Positions 16,556 through 25,774 of a DNA stretch of 64,000 nt are shown piece after piece. Position numbers and translations under genes: made by a program. Source of the DNA: Xanthomonas bonasiae (GTDB taxonomy: Bacteria; Pseudomonadota; Gammaproteobacteria; Xanthomonadales; Xanthomonadaceae); contig NZ_JAFIWB010000001.1 of assembly GCF_017163705.1 (NCBI RefSeq), forward strand, positions 558,001 to 622,000, written 5' to 3'. How positions within the stretch are numbered: position 1 is the first letter of the stretch; each line of letters starts with the position of its first letter. The notes under the pieces were generated by a model. It was not told where the DNA came from. It saw only the letters and a list, made by a program, of their open reading frames with translations, and searched no databases.

Positions 16556-17764
16556 TCAACAGGCTTGCGCCAGGCGCTGCGCACGGCGCGCGTCGTGGCG
16601 CGCCCACAGGTACACCAGCAGGCCGCCCAGCGCCGCCGCCGCGCCGACGTAACCGGTCGACGTCCAGCCCAGCCCGGCACTGATCGCGATCCCGCCCATC
16701 CACGGTCCCAGCGCGTTGGCCAGATTGAAGGCGGCATGGTTGGACGCCGCGGCCAGGGTCTGCGCCTCGCTGGCCACGTCCATCAGCCGGGTCTGCAACA
16801 CCGGCGCCAGCGCGCCCATCGTGCCGACCGCGACCACCGCCGGCAGCACCGCCCAGGGCGAGTGCGCGGCCAGCGGCCAGGCCAGCAACACCGCCATCGA
16901 CCACAGCAGCACCAGCGGCACCGCACGGAACTGCAGCCGGTCGAACAACCAACCGCCGGCGAGGTTGCCGAGCAGGCCGCCGAAGCCGAACGCGCACATC
17001 GCGAACGGGATCCAGCGTTCGGACACCCCGGTGACCTGGGTCAGGGTCGGCGCCAGATAGCTGAACACGCAGAACATGCCGGCGAAGCCGACCGAGCCGA
17101 TGCCCAGCGCCAGCCACACCTGCGGACGGTTGAACGCGCGCAGTTCGCGCAGCGGCTGCTGCCGCGGCTCCTGCGGATCGGCCGGCAGCAGGCGCGCGAC
17201 CAGCACCACGGTCAGCACCGCGATCGCCGCCACCAGCGCGTACGCGTAGCGCCATTGCGCCACCTGGCCCAGCCAGGTCGCCAACGGATTGCCGACCAGC
17301 ACCGCCAGGTTGAGCCCCAGCAGCACCCGGCTCACCGCCGCGCCGCGCTGGTCGGGGCGACTGATCGACGCGGCGACCAGGGTAGCCACGCCGAAATAGG
17401 CGCCATGCGGCAGCCCGGCGATGAAGCGCACCAGCAGCATGCTGTGGTAATCCGGCGCCAGCGCACTGGCCAGGTTGCCGACCGCGTAGAACCCCATCAG
17501 CGCCAGCAGCAGCGTGCGCCGCGGCCAGCGCGCGCCGACGATCGCCAGCAGCGGCGCGCCGACCACCACGCCCAGCGCGTAGGCGCTGATCAGGTGCCCG
17601 ACCTGCGGTTCGTCGATCGCCAGCCCGCGCGCGATGTACGGCATCAGGCCCATCGTGGAGAACTCGCTGGTGCCGATCGCGAAGCCGCCCATGGCCAGCG
17701 CGAACAGGATCAGCACGTAGCCGCGGCGCGACAGCGGCGCCTGGGGAGTGACGGGAGTGGACAT
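16556..17764 (-). CDS. MFS transporter, DHA1/AraJ type
   Basis: A 402-residue, twelve-helix major facilitator of the drug/arabinose-efflux (AraJ, YdhP-like) type. The N-terminal segment ALAMGGFAIGTSEFSTMGLMPYIA is characteristic, the loop after helix 2 carries GARWPRRTLLL, and the middle loop (about 190-205) is charged. An in-frame ATG lies upstream, but the one at 17764 directly precedes the recognisable sequence. It is divergent from an Old Yellow Enzyme gene. Export of a small metabolite or drug is expected; the substrate is unknown. Confidence 0.87.
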   Translation of the reverse strand: MSTPVTPQAPLSRRGYVLILFALAMGGFAIGTSEFSTMGLMPYIARGLAIDEPQVGHLISAYALGVVVGAPLLAIVGARWPRRTLLLALMGFYAVGNLASALAPDYHSMLLVRFIAGLPHGAYFGVATLVAASISRPDQRGAAVSRVLLGLNLAVLVGNPLATWLGQVAQWRYAYALVAAIAVLTVVLVARLLPADPQEPRQQPLRELRAFNRPQVWLALGIGSVGFAGMFCVFSYLAPTLTQVTGVSERWIPFAMCAFGFGGLLGNLAGGWLFDRLQFRAVPLVLLWSMAVLLAWPLAAHSPWAVLPAVVAVGTMGALAPVLQTRLMDVASEAQTLAAASNHAAFNLANALGPWMGGIAISAGLGWTSTGYVGAAAALGGLLVYLWARHDARRAQRLAQAC

Positions 17765-18078
17765 GCCCTGGGACCTGATCGAGGGCTGCCCATTATTGTG
17801 CATCGCAGCATGCAAAGGTACCCATGCGCGTGCAACACCGCGTTGCGCGCGGTCCTCGCCGGCGTCGCGCCAGCCGTCCGCCTCGCGCCTGGCGAGGCCG
17901 GCCGCGCAACGCCGCCAGCACGGCGCCGCCGTCGCTGGCGAGCCTGGCGCCAGCAACGCACTGTCCCATCGCGGCGACGCGCAACCGCGGCGACCATCCC
18001 CATGTCTTAGCGGGAGACGGCGACGCCTTCGGCGCTGTGCCGTCCATGCCCCCATTCCTAGTTCGAGAAACCCTGCCG
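17765..18078. other. Divergent intergenic region, 314 bp, no gene
   Basis: Lies between the divergent MFS and OYE genes. Reading frames here are low-complexity Arg/Ala/Pro, as expected for non-coding GC-rich DNA. I see no clear operator or RNA; weak palindromes such as GCCTGGCGCCAGC near 17941 are not distinctive. Confidence 0.55.
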
Positions 18079-19167
18079 ATGACCGCTACCGCTTCCCCCC
18101 TGTTCGCCCCGCTGCGCCTGGGCGCGATCGAACTGGCCAACCGCATCGTGATGGCGCCGCTGACCCGCAACCGCGCCGAAGGCGAAGGCCGCATCCCCTC
18201 GCCGCTGGCGCCCGAGTACTACGGCCAGCGCGCCGGCGCCGGGCTGATCGTCGCCGAGGCCACCCAGATCAGCCCGATGGGCCAGGGCTACATGGATACG
18301 CCCGGGATCTACAGCGAGGCGCAGGTCGCCGCCTGGAAACAGGTCACCGCCGAGGTGCACCGCCGCGGCGGCAGGATCGTGCTGCAGCTGTGGCACGTCG
18401 GCCGCATCTCGCACGTCAGCCTGCTGCCGGACGGCGCCGCGCCGGTGGCGCCGAGCGCGCTGCGCGCCAACGCCAAGACCTATACCGCCGAGGGCTTCAG
18501 CGACGTCTCCGCACCGCGCGCGCTGCGCCTGGACGAGATTCCGGCGCTGCTGGAGGACTTCCGCCACGCCGCGCGCAACGCCATCGCCGCCGGCTTCGAC
18601 GGCGTGGAAGTGCACGCCGCCAACGGCTACCTGATCGATCAGTTCCTGCGCGACGGCAGCAACCACCGCGACGACGCCTACGGCGGCAGCATCGAGAACC
18701 GGACCCGGCTGCTGTTCGAGGTGGTGCAGGCGGTGGCGCAGGAAATCGGCGCCGAGCGCACCGGCGTGCGCCTGTCGCCGGTGACCCCGGCCAACGACGC
18801 GCACGACAGCGACCCGCAGCCGCTGTTCGAGCGCGCGGTCGAACGCCTGGATCCGCTGGGCCTGGCCTTCCTGCACGTGATCGAGGGCGCCACCGGCGGC
18901 CCGCGCGACAACATCGCCTTCGACTACGCCGCGCTGCGCGCCAAGTTCCGCGGTCCGTGGCTGGTCAACAACGGCTACGACAAGGCGCTGGCCGAACGGG
19001 TGCTCGGCGCGGGCGCTGCCGACGCGGTCGCGTTCGGGCGTCCGTTCATCGCCAATCCGGATCTGGTGGAGCGGCTGCGCCGCGACGCGCCGCTGAACCC
19101 GCTGGATGCGGACACGCTCTACGGCGGCGGCGCCAAGGGCTACACCGACTACCCGACGCTGGACTGA
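18079..19167 (+). CDS. Old Yellow Enzyme family alkene reductase
   Basis: FMN-dependent NAD(P)H oxidoreductase of 362 residues that reduces activated C=C bonds and, in relatives, nitro compounds and peroxides. The substrate-activating pair is His179/Asn182 in VHAANGYLIDQFL, with Tyr184 as the proton donor; the FMN-binding loop APLTRNRA (26-33), GSIENRTRLL and the C-terminal AVAFGRPFIANPDL are all present. The ATG at 18079 was chosen because the frame upstream is uncharacteristic. It is monocistronic, divergent from an MFS exporter, which is a common arrangement for electrophile-detoxification genes. Confidence 0.93.
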   Translation: MTATASPLFAPLRLGAIELANRIVMAPLTRNRAEGEGRIPSPLAPEYYGQRAGAGLIVAEATQISPMGQGYMDTPGIYSEAQVAAWKQVTAEVHRRGGRIVLQLWHVGRISHVSLLPDGAAPVAPSALRANAKTYTAEGFSDVSAPRALRLDEIPALLEDFRHAARNAIAAGFDGVEVHAANGYLIDQFLRDGSNHRDDAYGGSIENRTRLLFEVVQAVAQEIGAERTGVRLSPVTPANDAHDSDPQPLFERAVERLDPLGLAFLHVIEGATGGPRDNIAFDYAALRAKFRGPWLVNNGYDKALAERVLGAGAADAVAFGRPFIANPDLVERLRRDAPLNPLDADTLYGGGAKGYTDYPTLD

Positions 19168-19212
19168 GAAACCAGACGCGCGGCGGCACACGCGTGCCGC
19201 CGCCGCTGCACC

Positions 19213-21720
19213 TCAAGGCGTCGCCGCCTGCTGCGGCGGCGCATCCGCAGACAGATGCGCCTGCAGGAAGCCGGCCACGCCGCTCCACAGCGCGGCACGG
19301 TGATCGACGTCGGCGAAGCCGTGGCCCTCGCCCGCGAAGGTCAGACCCACCGGCGGGTTGCCGGCCATCTCCAGCATCCGCAGCATGCGCCGGGTATGTT
19401 CGTAGTCCACGCGCCGGTCCTCCAGCCCGTGCGCCAGCAGCACCGGCACCTTGATCGCCTCGTAGCGGTACAGCGGCGAAGTGCGGGTCATCTGCTCCAG
19501 CTGCGTGTTCGGATTGCCCAGCAGCCGCTCCAGGTCGGCGCGACTGTCGGCATCGCGCGCGCCGTCGCTGGCGGTGTATATCAGGATCCGGTCGGCGACC
19601 CCGGCGATCGACGCCACGCAACGGAAACGCGCCGGCCAGCGCATCGCCATCACCAGCGCCGAGTACCCGCCATAACTGGCGCCGAGCACGCACATGCGCT
19701 GCGCATCCAGCGGATAGCGCGCCAGCGCCTGTTCGATCGCCGCGTCGATGTCGTCCTCGATCAGCGTGCCGAAACCGTCGCGCCCGGCTTCGCGGAACGC
19801 GCGGCCGTAGCCGTCGGAGCCGCGGAAGTTGACCCGCAGCACCGCATAGCCGAGCGAGGCCAGGAACTGGGTGTCCGGATCGAAGCCCAGCGAATCGGCC
19901 ACGCCGATCGGCCCGCCGTGCGGGAACACCACCAGCGGCTTGCGTCCGCCGCCCGGCGGCAGGGTCAGGAACGCCTCCAGCGGCAGCCCGTCGCGGCCCT
20001 TGAACTTGAGCACCTCGCTGGGCGCGAAATGCAGGCCCTGCAGCCACGGCATGTCCTCGGCGATCGGCGTGGCGGCGCGCTTGTCCAGGTCCAGGTGGTA
20101 CAGCTGCGGCGGCTGGTCGGCGGCGTCGGCCCACAGGATCATCTGCCGTCCGTCCGCGTTGCGCGCGGCGATCTGCACGTTGCGCCCGGGCAGTGCGGCG
20201 CTCAGCGCGCGGCCGAGGCGTTCGTCGGTGCTTTCGAAGTAGTGGCTGACCAGGCGCCCGCTCTCGTAGTAGGTGACCCCGATCGGCGTGCGCCGCGGGC
20301 CCTGGATCAGGTCGACCACATCGACCCCGGGCTGGCTGAACAGGGTGCGCACGATCTTGCGCGCGGCGACGTCGTAGGCGACCAGATCGCGCTGGCCGCG
20401 CCCCTCGTCGGTCACCGCGTAGATCTCGCCGGCATCGAAGGACAGCCCGACCGGCTGGAAATCGCGCAGGTCGCTGAGCCTCATCACGTCGCGGTAGGTC
20501 GCGCCCATGCCGTCGCGGTACAGCAGCACGTAGTCGTCGTCGCGCCGCACCACCGCCAGGCGCAGCCGCCCGTTGCCGTCGGTCAGCCAGCCCACGTCGC
20601 GTTCCAGGCCGATGTTCAGCCGTTCCTGGAAACGCGGCCGCCAACGGTCGATCGCCGCCTGGCTGGACACGTCCATCAACTGCACCGCGTTGTCGCCGTT
20701 GCGCAGCGTGGTGGCGTACAGCACCGTGTTGGGCGCCTGCGGCAAGGCATCGACGATGTAGCCGCCATCGGGCAGGGTCAGCGCGCTCCACTTGCGCTTG
20801 CCGTCGGCGCCGACATCCACGCGCATGCCGCGCACCACGTCCTGGCCATGCGGCACGCGCACGGTGAACAGCAGCGCATCGTTGCCGGCCCACAGCAACT
20901 GCTTGATCGGCTCGACGCTGGTGGCCAGCAGGCGCTGCTGGTTGCTGGCCAGATCCAGCAGTTCGATGCGCCATTCGTCCTTGCGCTCGTGCAGCTGCAG
21001 CGCCAGCAGGTCGCCGCGCGGATTCAGCTCCAGCGCGTTGACCAGACCGCCGCGGAACACGGTGGCGGGGGCGATCGGCATTGCGGCCGGCGGCGGCGGC
21101 GCGCGCAACGCCACCTTCGCCGCCGGCGTGGCGTTGGGATGCTGGGCCAGCGCCTGGCGGTAGAACTGCGGGAACGGATCGGGATAGTGCCCCGAATAGC
21201 CCAGTTCGTAGTGCGCCCACACTGCCGGATGGGTCTGCTGCAGCCAGTCCATCGCCGCCAGCGAACGGTTGACCATGCCCAGGTCGAAATTGAACAGGGA
21301 CTTGGGCCGGAACAACAGGTCGCCCGGATAGGTGATGCGTCCGGGCTGGATGCGGAAGCGGAACTCGTCGCTGTCGCGCATGTTGTAACTGAATCCCGGC
21401 AGCAGCGAGATCTTGCGCCAGGCGTAGTTGCCGACCGGCGCGATGTACAGCCGGTAGCTGATCCCCGGCTTGAGCTGGGACATGGTGCCGGCGCCGAAGA
21501 TCTTGCCGTCCTTGTTCAACTCCACGCCGTACAGGTCGACATCGGTATCCACCGCGACCAGCACCAGGCCCTCGTCGGGCGCCAGCTGCGGCGTCTGCCC
21601 GGGTTTGACTTCCTGCATCCGCGCCCACGCCGGCAATGCCAGCGTGCACAACGCCAGCAGCAACAGCCACGCCAGCCGGCGCCCCACGCGACCGCCGGCC
21701 GCGACAACGTGCTTTTCCAT
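19213..21720 (-). CDS. Secreted S9 (prolyl-oligopeptidase-like) peptidase
   Basis: An 835-residue protein with an N-terminal signal peptide (about 13-32, RLAWLLLLALCTLALPAWA), a beta-propeller-like central region and a C-terminal alpha/beta-hydrolase domain. The catalytic triad is readable: Ser682 in GASYGGYS, Asp768 in GLEDRRV and His800 in GEGHGF. Together with VVFPHGGP and the RVNFRGSDGYGRAF block this is a typical S9 family pattern for dipeptidyl- or acylaminoacyl-peptidases. The start is the ATG at 21720. It is monocistronic and convergent with the OYE gene. Exact cleavage specificity is unknown. Confidence 0.9.
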   Translation of the reverse strand: MEKHVVAAGGRVGRRLAWLLLLALCTLALPAWARMQEVKPGQTPQLAPDEGLVLVAVDTDVDLYGVELNKDGKIFGAGTMSQLKPGISYRLYIAPVGNYAWRKISLLPGFSYNMRDSDEFRFRIQPGRITYPGDLLFRPKSLFNFDLGMVNRSLAAMDWLQQTHPAVWAHYELGYSGHYPDPFPQFYRQALAQHPNATPAAKVALRAPPPPAAMPIAPATVFRGGLVNALELNPRGDLLALQLHERKDEWRIELLDLASNQQRLLATSVEPIKQLLWAGNDALLFTVRVPHGQDVVRGMRVDVGADGKRKWSALTLPDGGYIVDALPQAPNTVLYATTLRNGDNAVQLMDVSSQAAIDRWRPRFQERLNIGLERDVGWLTDGNGRLRLAVVRRDDDYVLLYRDGMGATYRDVMRLSDLRDFQPVGLSFDAGEIYAVTDEGRGQRDLVAYDVAARKIVRTLFSQPGVDVVDLIQGPRRTPIGVTYYESGRLVSHYFESTDERLGRALSAALPGRNVQIAARNADGRQMILWADAADQPPQLYHLDLDKRAATPIAEDMPWLQGLHFAPSEVLKFKGRDGLPLEAFLTLPPGGGRKPLVVFPHGGPIGVADSLGFDPDTQFLASLGYAVLRVNFRGSDGYGRAFREAGRDGFGTLIEDDIDAAIEQALARYPLDAQRMCVLGASYGGYSALVMAMRWPARFRCVASIAGVADRILIYTASDGARDADSRADLERLLGNPNTQLEQMTRTSPLYRYEAIKVPVLLAHGLEDRRVDYEHTRRMLRMLEMAGNPPVGLTFAGEGHGFADVDHRAALWSGVAGFLQAHLSADAPPQQAATP

Positions 21721-21803
21721 GATGTCCCCTGTTTCCTTGCCGGGCGGCAGCCCCCTGCGCCCAGCGCGCATCATAGCCGCGCCGCAGCCGCCTACGGCAG
21801 CCG

Positions 21804-22682
21804 CTAGAGCACCAGCCGCGCGCCGAGGAAATCGACGAACACGCGCAGCTTCGGCAGCATGTGCCGGCCGGACGGCCACAGCAGGTGGAAGGTGCCGGTG
21901 GAGTCGACGTAGTCGTCGAGCAGCGTGCGCAGCGTGCCGGCCGCAAGCTCCGCGCGCACCGAGTGCTCCGGCAGGAAGGCGATGCCGCAGCCGCGCAGGG
22001 CGAAGCTCAGCCGCGTCTCGATGTTGTTGCAGACCATCGACACCGGCAACTGCAGGCCGGCTGTCGCCGCGCCCATCGGCCAGGCTTCCAGGCGTCCGCT
22101 GCTGCGGAAGCGGTAGTGCAGGCACTGGTGGGCGAGCAGGTCGGCCGGCCGCAGCGGCGTGCCGCAGCGCTGCAGGTAGTCCGGCGCGGCGACCAGGCAG
22201 CGGCGGAAGCGGCCCAGGCGGCGCGAGGCCAGCCGCGAGTCGTCCGGCTCGGCCACGCGCAGCACCGCATCGAAGCCCTCCTCGATCACGTCCACCAGGC
22301 GGTCGTCGAAATCCAGGTCCAGCTGGATCTGCGGATAGGCGCGCATGAAGTCGGCCAGCACCGGCAGCAGCACGTTGTTGTTCATCGGCAGGCTGATCCG
22401 CAGCCGCCCCTTCGGCGTCGTGGCCAGGCTGCCCAGCTCGCCGCGCGCCGCTTCGGCCTCGGCCAGGATGCGCCGGCAGCGCGGCAGGAACAGCTGGCCT
22501 TCGGCGGTCAGGGTCAGGCTGCGGGTGCTGCGATGGAGCAGGCGCACCCCCAGCGACTGCTCCAGCCGCGACACGCTCTTGGCCATCGCCGACGCGGACA
22601 GGCCCTGCACCCGCCCGGCCTCGGCGAAGCCGCCACTCTCCACCACCTGTACGAAGCCGCGCAGGCTGCCCAGACTGTCCAT
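21804..22682 (-). CDS. LysR-family transcriptional regulator
   Basis: A 292-residue LysR regulator. The winged HTH at about 1-60 contains FVQVVESGGFAEAGRVQG and SVSRLEQSLGVRLLHRSTRSLTLT, followed by a periplasmic-binding-like effector domain (about 88-292). It is divergent from a serine hydrolase/MFS pair that starts 114 bases away, and LysR proteins usually control such divergent neighbours. It resembles the CrgA/DmlR-like branch that pairs with oxidoreductases or transporters. The effector is unknown. Confidence 0.9.
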   Translation of the reverse strand: MDSLGSLRGFVQVVESGGFAEAGRVQGLSASAMAKSVSRLEQSLGVRLLHRSTRSLTLTAEGQLFLPRCRRILAEAEAARGELGSLATTPKGRLRISLPMNNNVLLPVLADFMRAYPQIQLDLDFDDRLVDVIEEGFDAVLRVAEPDDSRLASRRLGRFRRCLVAAPDYLQRCGTPLRPADLLAHQCLHYRFRSSGRLEAWPMGAATAGLQLPVSMVCNNIETRLSFALRGCGIAFLPEHSVRAELAAGTLRTLLDDYVDSTGTFHLLWPSGRHMLPKLRVFVDFLGARLVL

Positions 22683-22795
22683 CGCACCGCCACCATTGCG
22701 GACATTTACGTCCTCGTAGCCAGGAACTCTACCCGTCTTTTTCCGCAATCGGCATGCGCCCACGCTGCACCTCCCCCCCTCCACGAGTCGCGCCG

Positions 22796-23989
22796 ATGCC
22801 CACGTCCTCCACCGCCGCTCCTGCTTCGACGCTGTCGCCGCACCACGCCGCACCGCTCGATGCCGCGATCGACGCCGCGCTGCGCCAGCAACGTCTGGTC
22901 GGTGCGGTGGTGCTGGTCGCCCACCGCGGCGCCTGCCTGTACCGCCGCGCCGCCGGCTGGGCCGACCGCGAGGCGCAGCGGCCGATGCGCGAGGACACGA
23001 CGTTCCGCCTGGCTTCGGTCAGCAAGCTGGTGGTGGCGACGGCGGCACTGGTGCTGGTCGCGCAGGGCCGCCTGGCGCTGGATGCGCCGGTCGCGCGCTG
23101 GCTGCCCTGGTTCCGTCCCGCATTGCCCGACGGACGGGTGCCGGACATCAGCCTGCGCCAGTTGCTCAGCCACAGCGCCGGACTCGGCTATCGCTTCCTG
23201 GAGCCGGCGGACGGCGCGCATGCGCGTGCCGGCGTCTCCGACGGCATGGACAACAGCGGGCTGAGCCTGGAAGACAACCTGCGCCGCCTCGCCGGGGTGC
23301 CGCTGCAGTACGCGCCCGGCACCGGCTGGGGCTATTCGTTGTCGATCGACGTGCTCGGCGCGGTGCTGCAGGCGGCCAGCGGCCAGGCGTTGCCGGCATT
23401 GGTGCGCGACCTGGTCACCGCGCCGCTGGGCATGCACGCCACCGCCTTCCATGCCGAGGACACGGCCCGCCTGGCCGTGCCCTACGTCAACGGCGCCCCG
23501 GCGCCGCACCGGCTGGGCGAAGGCGAAGTCGTCGCGCCGTTCGCCGAGGGCGCCGGCATCGTGTTCCATCCCTCGCGCGCGCTGGACCGCGACGCGTTCG
23601 CTTCCGCCGGCGCGGGCATGGTCGGCAACGCCGGCGACGTGCTGCGCCTGCTCGAGACGCTGCGCGGCGGCGGCGCGCCACTGCTGCCGGCCGCGCTGGT
23701 CGCCGAAATGGGCCGCGCGCAGGCCGGCGACTTCGGCCCGCCGGACGGGCCCGGCTGGGGCTACGGCCTGGGCTTTGCGGTGCTGCGCGATCCCGCGCCG
23801 ACCGCGACCCCGGAAGCGCCCGGTACCTGGCGCTGGGGCGGCGCCTATGGGCACAACTGGTTCGTCGATCCGGCGCGGCAGCTGAGCGTGGTGGCGTTGA
23901 CCAACACGCTGTACGAAGGCATGTCCGGGGCGTTCGTGGTCGAGCTGCGCGACGCGGTCTACGCCAGCCTGCGCGAGGTGTCGGCATGA
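22796..23989 (+). CDS. Serine hydrolase of the class C beta-lactamase/esterase family
   Basis: A 397-residue beta-lactamase-fold serine hydrolase. The S-x-x-K motif is Ser74-Val-Ser-Lys77 in FRLASVSKLVV; HSAGLGYRF near 126-134 is the usual second block; the Y-x-N motif is changed to Tyr180-Ser-Leu; the C-terminal WGGAYGHNWFVDP takes the place of the KTG strand. No clear signal peptide is seen, so an intracellular esterase or peptidase role is more likely than antibiotic resistance. Two in-frame ATGs exist (22754, 22796); the second was chosen. It overlaps the following MFS gene by four bases and is probably regulated by the divergent LysR. Confidence 0.84.
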   Translation: MPTSSTAAPASTLSPHHAAPLDAAIDAALRQQRLVGAVVLVAHRGACLYRRAAGWADREAQRPMREDTTFRLASVSKLVVATAALVLVAQGRLALDAPVARWLPWFRPALPDGRVPDISLRQLLSHSAGLGYRFLEPADGAHARAGVSDGMDNSGLSLEDNLRRLAGVPLQYAPGTGWGYSLSIDVLGAVLQAASGQALPALVRDLVTAPLGMHATAFHAEDTARLAVPYVNGAPAPHRLGEGEVVAPFAEGAGIVFHPSRALDRDAFASAGAGMVGNAGDVLRLLETLRGGGAPLLPAALVAEMGRAQAGDFGPPDGPGWGYGLGFAVLRDPAPTATPEAPGTWRWGGAYGHNWFVDPARQLSVVALTNTLYEGMSGAFVVELRDAVYASLREVSA

Positions 23990-25197
23990 GCGGCGAATGC
24001 CTCGCGCCGCGCCCGGCCGGGTCCGCTGCGGCCGCGCCGCCGGCGGCGCGGCGCCTGCCCTGGAGCGGATTGCTCGCGCTGGCCTGCGCCGGCTTCATCA
24101 CCATCCTCACCGAAGCGCTGCCGGCCGGCCTGCTGCCGGCGATGGCGGCGGGGCTGGGCGTCGGCGAAGCCTGGGTCGGCCAGTTGGTCACGCTCTACGC
24201 GCTCGGCTCGCTGCTGGCGGCGATCCCGCTCACCGCCGCCACCCGCCGCTACCGGCGGCGCCCGTTGCTGCTGCTCGCCATCGCCGGCTTCGCGCTGGCC
24301 AACACGGTCACCGCGATCTCCGCCAGCTATCCGTTGATCCTGGCCGCGCGCCTGCTCGCAGGGGTCAGCGCCGGATTGCTGTGGGCGCTGCTGGCCGGCT
24401 ACGCGCGCCGGATGGTGGCCCCGGCGCAGCAGGGCCGCGCGATCGCGGTGGCGATGGTCGGCACGCCGCTGGCGCTGGCGCTGGGCGTGCCGGCCGGCAC
24501 CCTGCTCGGGCAACAGTGGGGCTGGCGCTGGACGTTCGGCGCGATGTCGCTGCTGAGCCTGGGCCTGCTCGGCTGGGCGCGCGGCGCGCTGCCCGATTTC
24601 GCCGGCCAGGCGGCGACTGCGGCGCTGCCGCTGCGTCGCGTGCTGGGCCTGCGCGGCGTGGCCCAGGTGCTGGCGGTGATGCTGTTGTTCGTGCTCGCGC
24701 ACAACCTGCTCTACACCTACGTGGCGCCGCTGCTGGCGCTGTCGACCGCGGCGGCGGCGCTGGACCGCTACCTGCTGTTGTTCGGCGCGGCCTCGCTGCT
24801 GGGCATCGTCGTGGTCGGCGTGTGGATCGACCGCTGGATGCGGCCGCTGCTGCTGGCCAGCATCGGCCTGTTCGCGCTCGCCGTGCTGGCGATGGCGCTG
24901 TGGCCGCGTTCGCCGGCGTTGCTGGCGGTGGCGCTGGCGACCTGGGGCGTGGCGTTCGGCGGCTGCGCCACGTTGTTCCAGACCGCGATCGCGCGCCGTG
25001 CCGGCGACGCCGCCGATCTGGCGCAGTCGCTGGTGGTCACCGGCTGGAACCTGGCGATCGCCGGCGGCGGCATGCTCGGCGGCGCATTGCTGCAGCGTTC
25101 CGGCGCCGCCGCCCTGTCCTGGGTGGCGCTGGCGCTGCTGGCGCTGGCGTGGGCATTCGCGCAACGCCGGCACGGCTGGGCGAACGCCGACGAGTGA
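23986..25197 (+). CDS. MFS transporter, DHA1 type
   Basis: A 403-residue transporter with twelve predicted helices, of the multidrug/sugar efflux DHA1 group. The helix 1 block FITILTEALPAGLLPAMAAGLGV and the helix 5 motif VGTPLALALGVPAGTLLG are characteristic. It is translationally coupled (ATGA at 23986-23989) to the serine hydrolase, suggesting that the exporter handles a substrate or product of that enzyme, under control of the divergent LysR regulator. The substrate is unknown. Confidence 0.88.
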   Translation: MSGECLAPRPAGSAAAAPPAARRLPWSGLLALACAGFITILTEALPAGLLPAMAAGLGVGEAWVGQLVTLYALGSLLAAIPLTAATRRYRRRPLLLLAIAGFALANTVTAISASYPLILAARLLAGVSAGLLWALLAGYARRMVAPAQQGRAIAVAMVGTPLALALGVPAGTLLGQQWGWRWTFGAMSLLSLGLLGWARGALPDFAGQAATAALPLRRVLGLRGVAQVLAVMLLFVLAHNLLYTYVAPLLALSTAAAALDRYLLLFGAASLLGIVVVGVWIDRWMRPLLLASIGLFALAVLAMALWPRSPALLAVALATWGVAFGGCATLFQTAIARRAGDAADLAQSLVVTGWNLAIAGGGMLGGALLQRSGAAALSWVALALLALAWAFAQRRHGWANADE

Positions 25198-25331
25198 GCC
25201 GCAGCGCCACCACCGGCGCCGGCCATGCGCGTGCCGAGTGCCGGCGTCCCGTGCGCAACGCCCGCTACGCGGCGCCGCGCACCGCCGCTGCTCGCCGCGA
25301 ACGCGATGCCGGCGCCGGCGGCCGACGCGGC

Positions 25332-25673
25332 TCAGGCCTTGCGCAGGAAGCAGGTCTTCAGCACGAGGCCCTTGATCTTGTCCGAATTGCCTTCGATGTG
25401 CTCGGCATCGTCCTCGACCAGGCGGATGCCGCGGATCACCGTGCCCTGCTTCAGCGGGATCGACGAGCCCTTGACCTTCAGGTCCTTGATCACCACCACG
25501 GTGTCGCCGGCCTGCAGCACGTTGCCGTTGCTGTCGCGCACCACCATTTCCGCGGCGGCTGCGGCGTCCGCCGCCGCCGGCCATTCGTAGCCGCAGTCGG
25601 CGCAGATCCACAGCGCCCCGTCGACATAGGTGTTTTGCAGGGTGCATTGCGGACAGGCGGGTGCGGCGGACAT
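25332..25673 (-). CDS. phnA: PhnA-like zinc-ribbon protein (alkylphosphonate utilisation family)
   Basis: A 113-residue protein with an N-terminal zinc ribbon, two C-x-x-C pairs in PACPQCTLQNTYVDG and WICADCGYEW, and a C-terminal SH3-like beta domain (GDTVVVIKDLKVKGSS, IEGNSDKIKGLVLKTCFLRKA). It is a full-length match to the PhnA/YjdM family. Despite the historical name, the family is not proven to act in phosphonate breakdown, and no phn genes are near. It stands alone, convergent with the MFS gene. Confidence 0.92.
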   Translation of the reverse strand: MSAAPACPQCTLQNTYVDGALWICADCGYEWPAAADAAAAAEMVVRDSNGNVLQAGDTVVVIKDLKVKGSSIPLKQGTVIRGIRLVEDDAEHIEGNSDKIKGLVLKTCFLRKA

Positions 25674-25774
25674 GGCGTTCCTTGATACGGCGACGACGGG
25701 AGGACGCCTATTGTAGCCGCCCGCTCCACGCCGCCGCGTGCCGCGGCCCCGGCCGCTCTTCCCGCAGGAATCCC

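Noticed and set aside
22796-23989. Serine hydrolase as an antibiotic-resistance beta-lactamase
   Set aside because: No signal peptide, altered Y-x-N motif and no KTG; the esterase/peptidase branch fits better.
25332-25673. PhnA-like gene as part of a phosphonate pathway
   Set aside because: No other phn genes nearby; the family name is historical.
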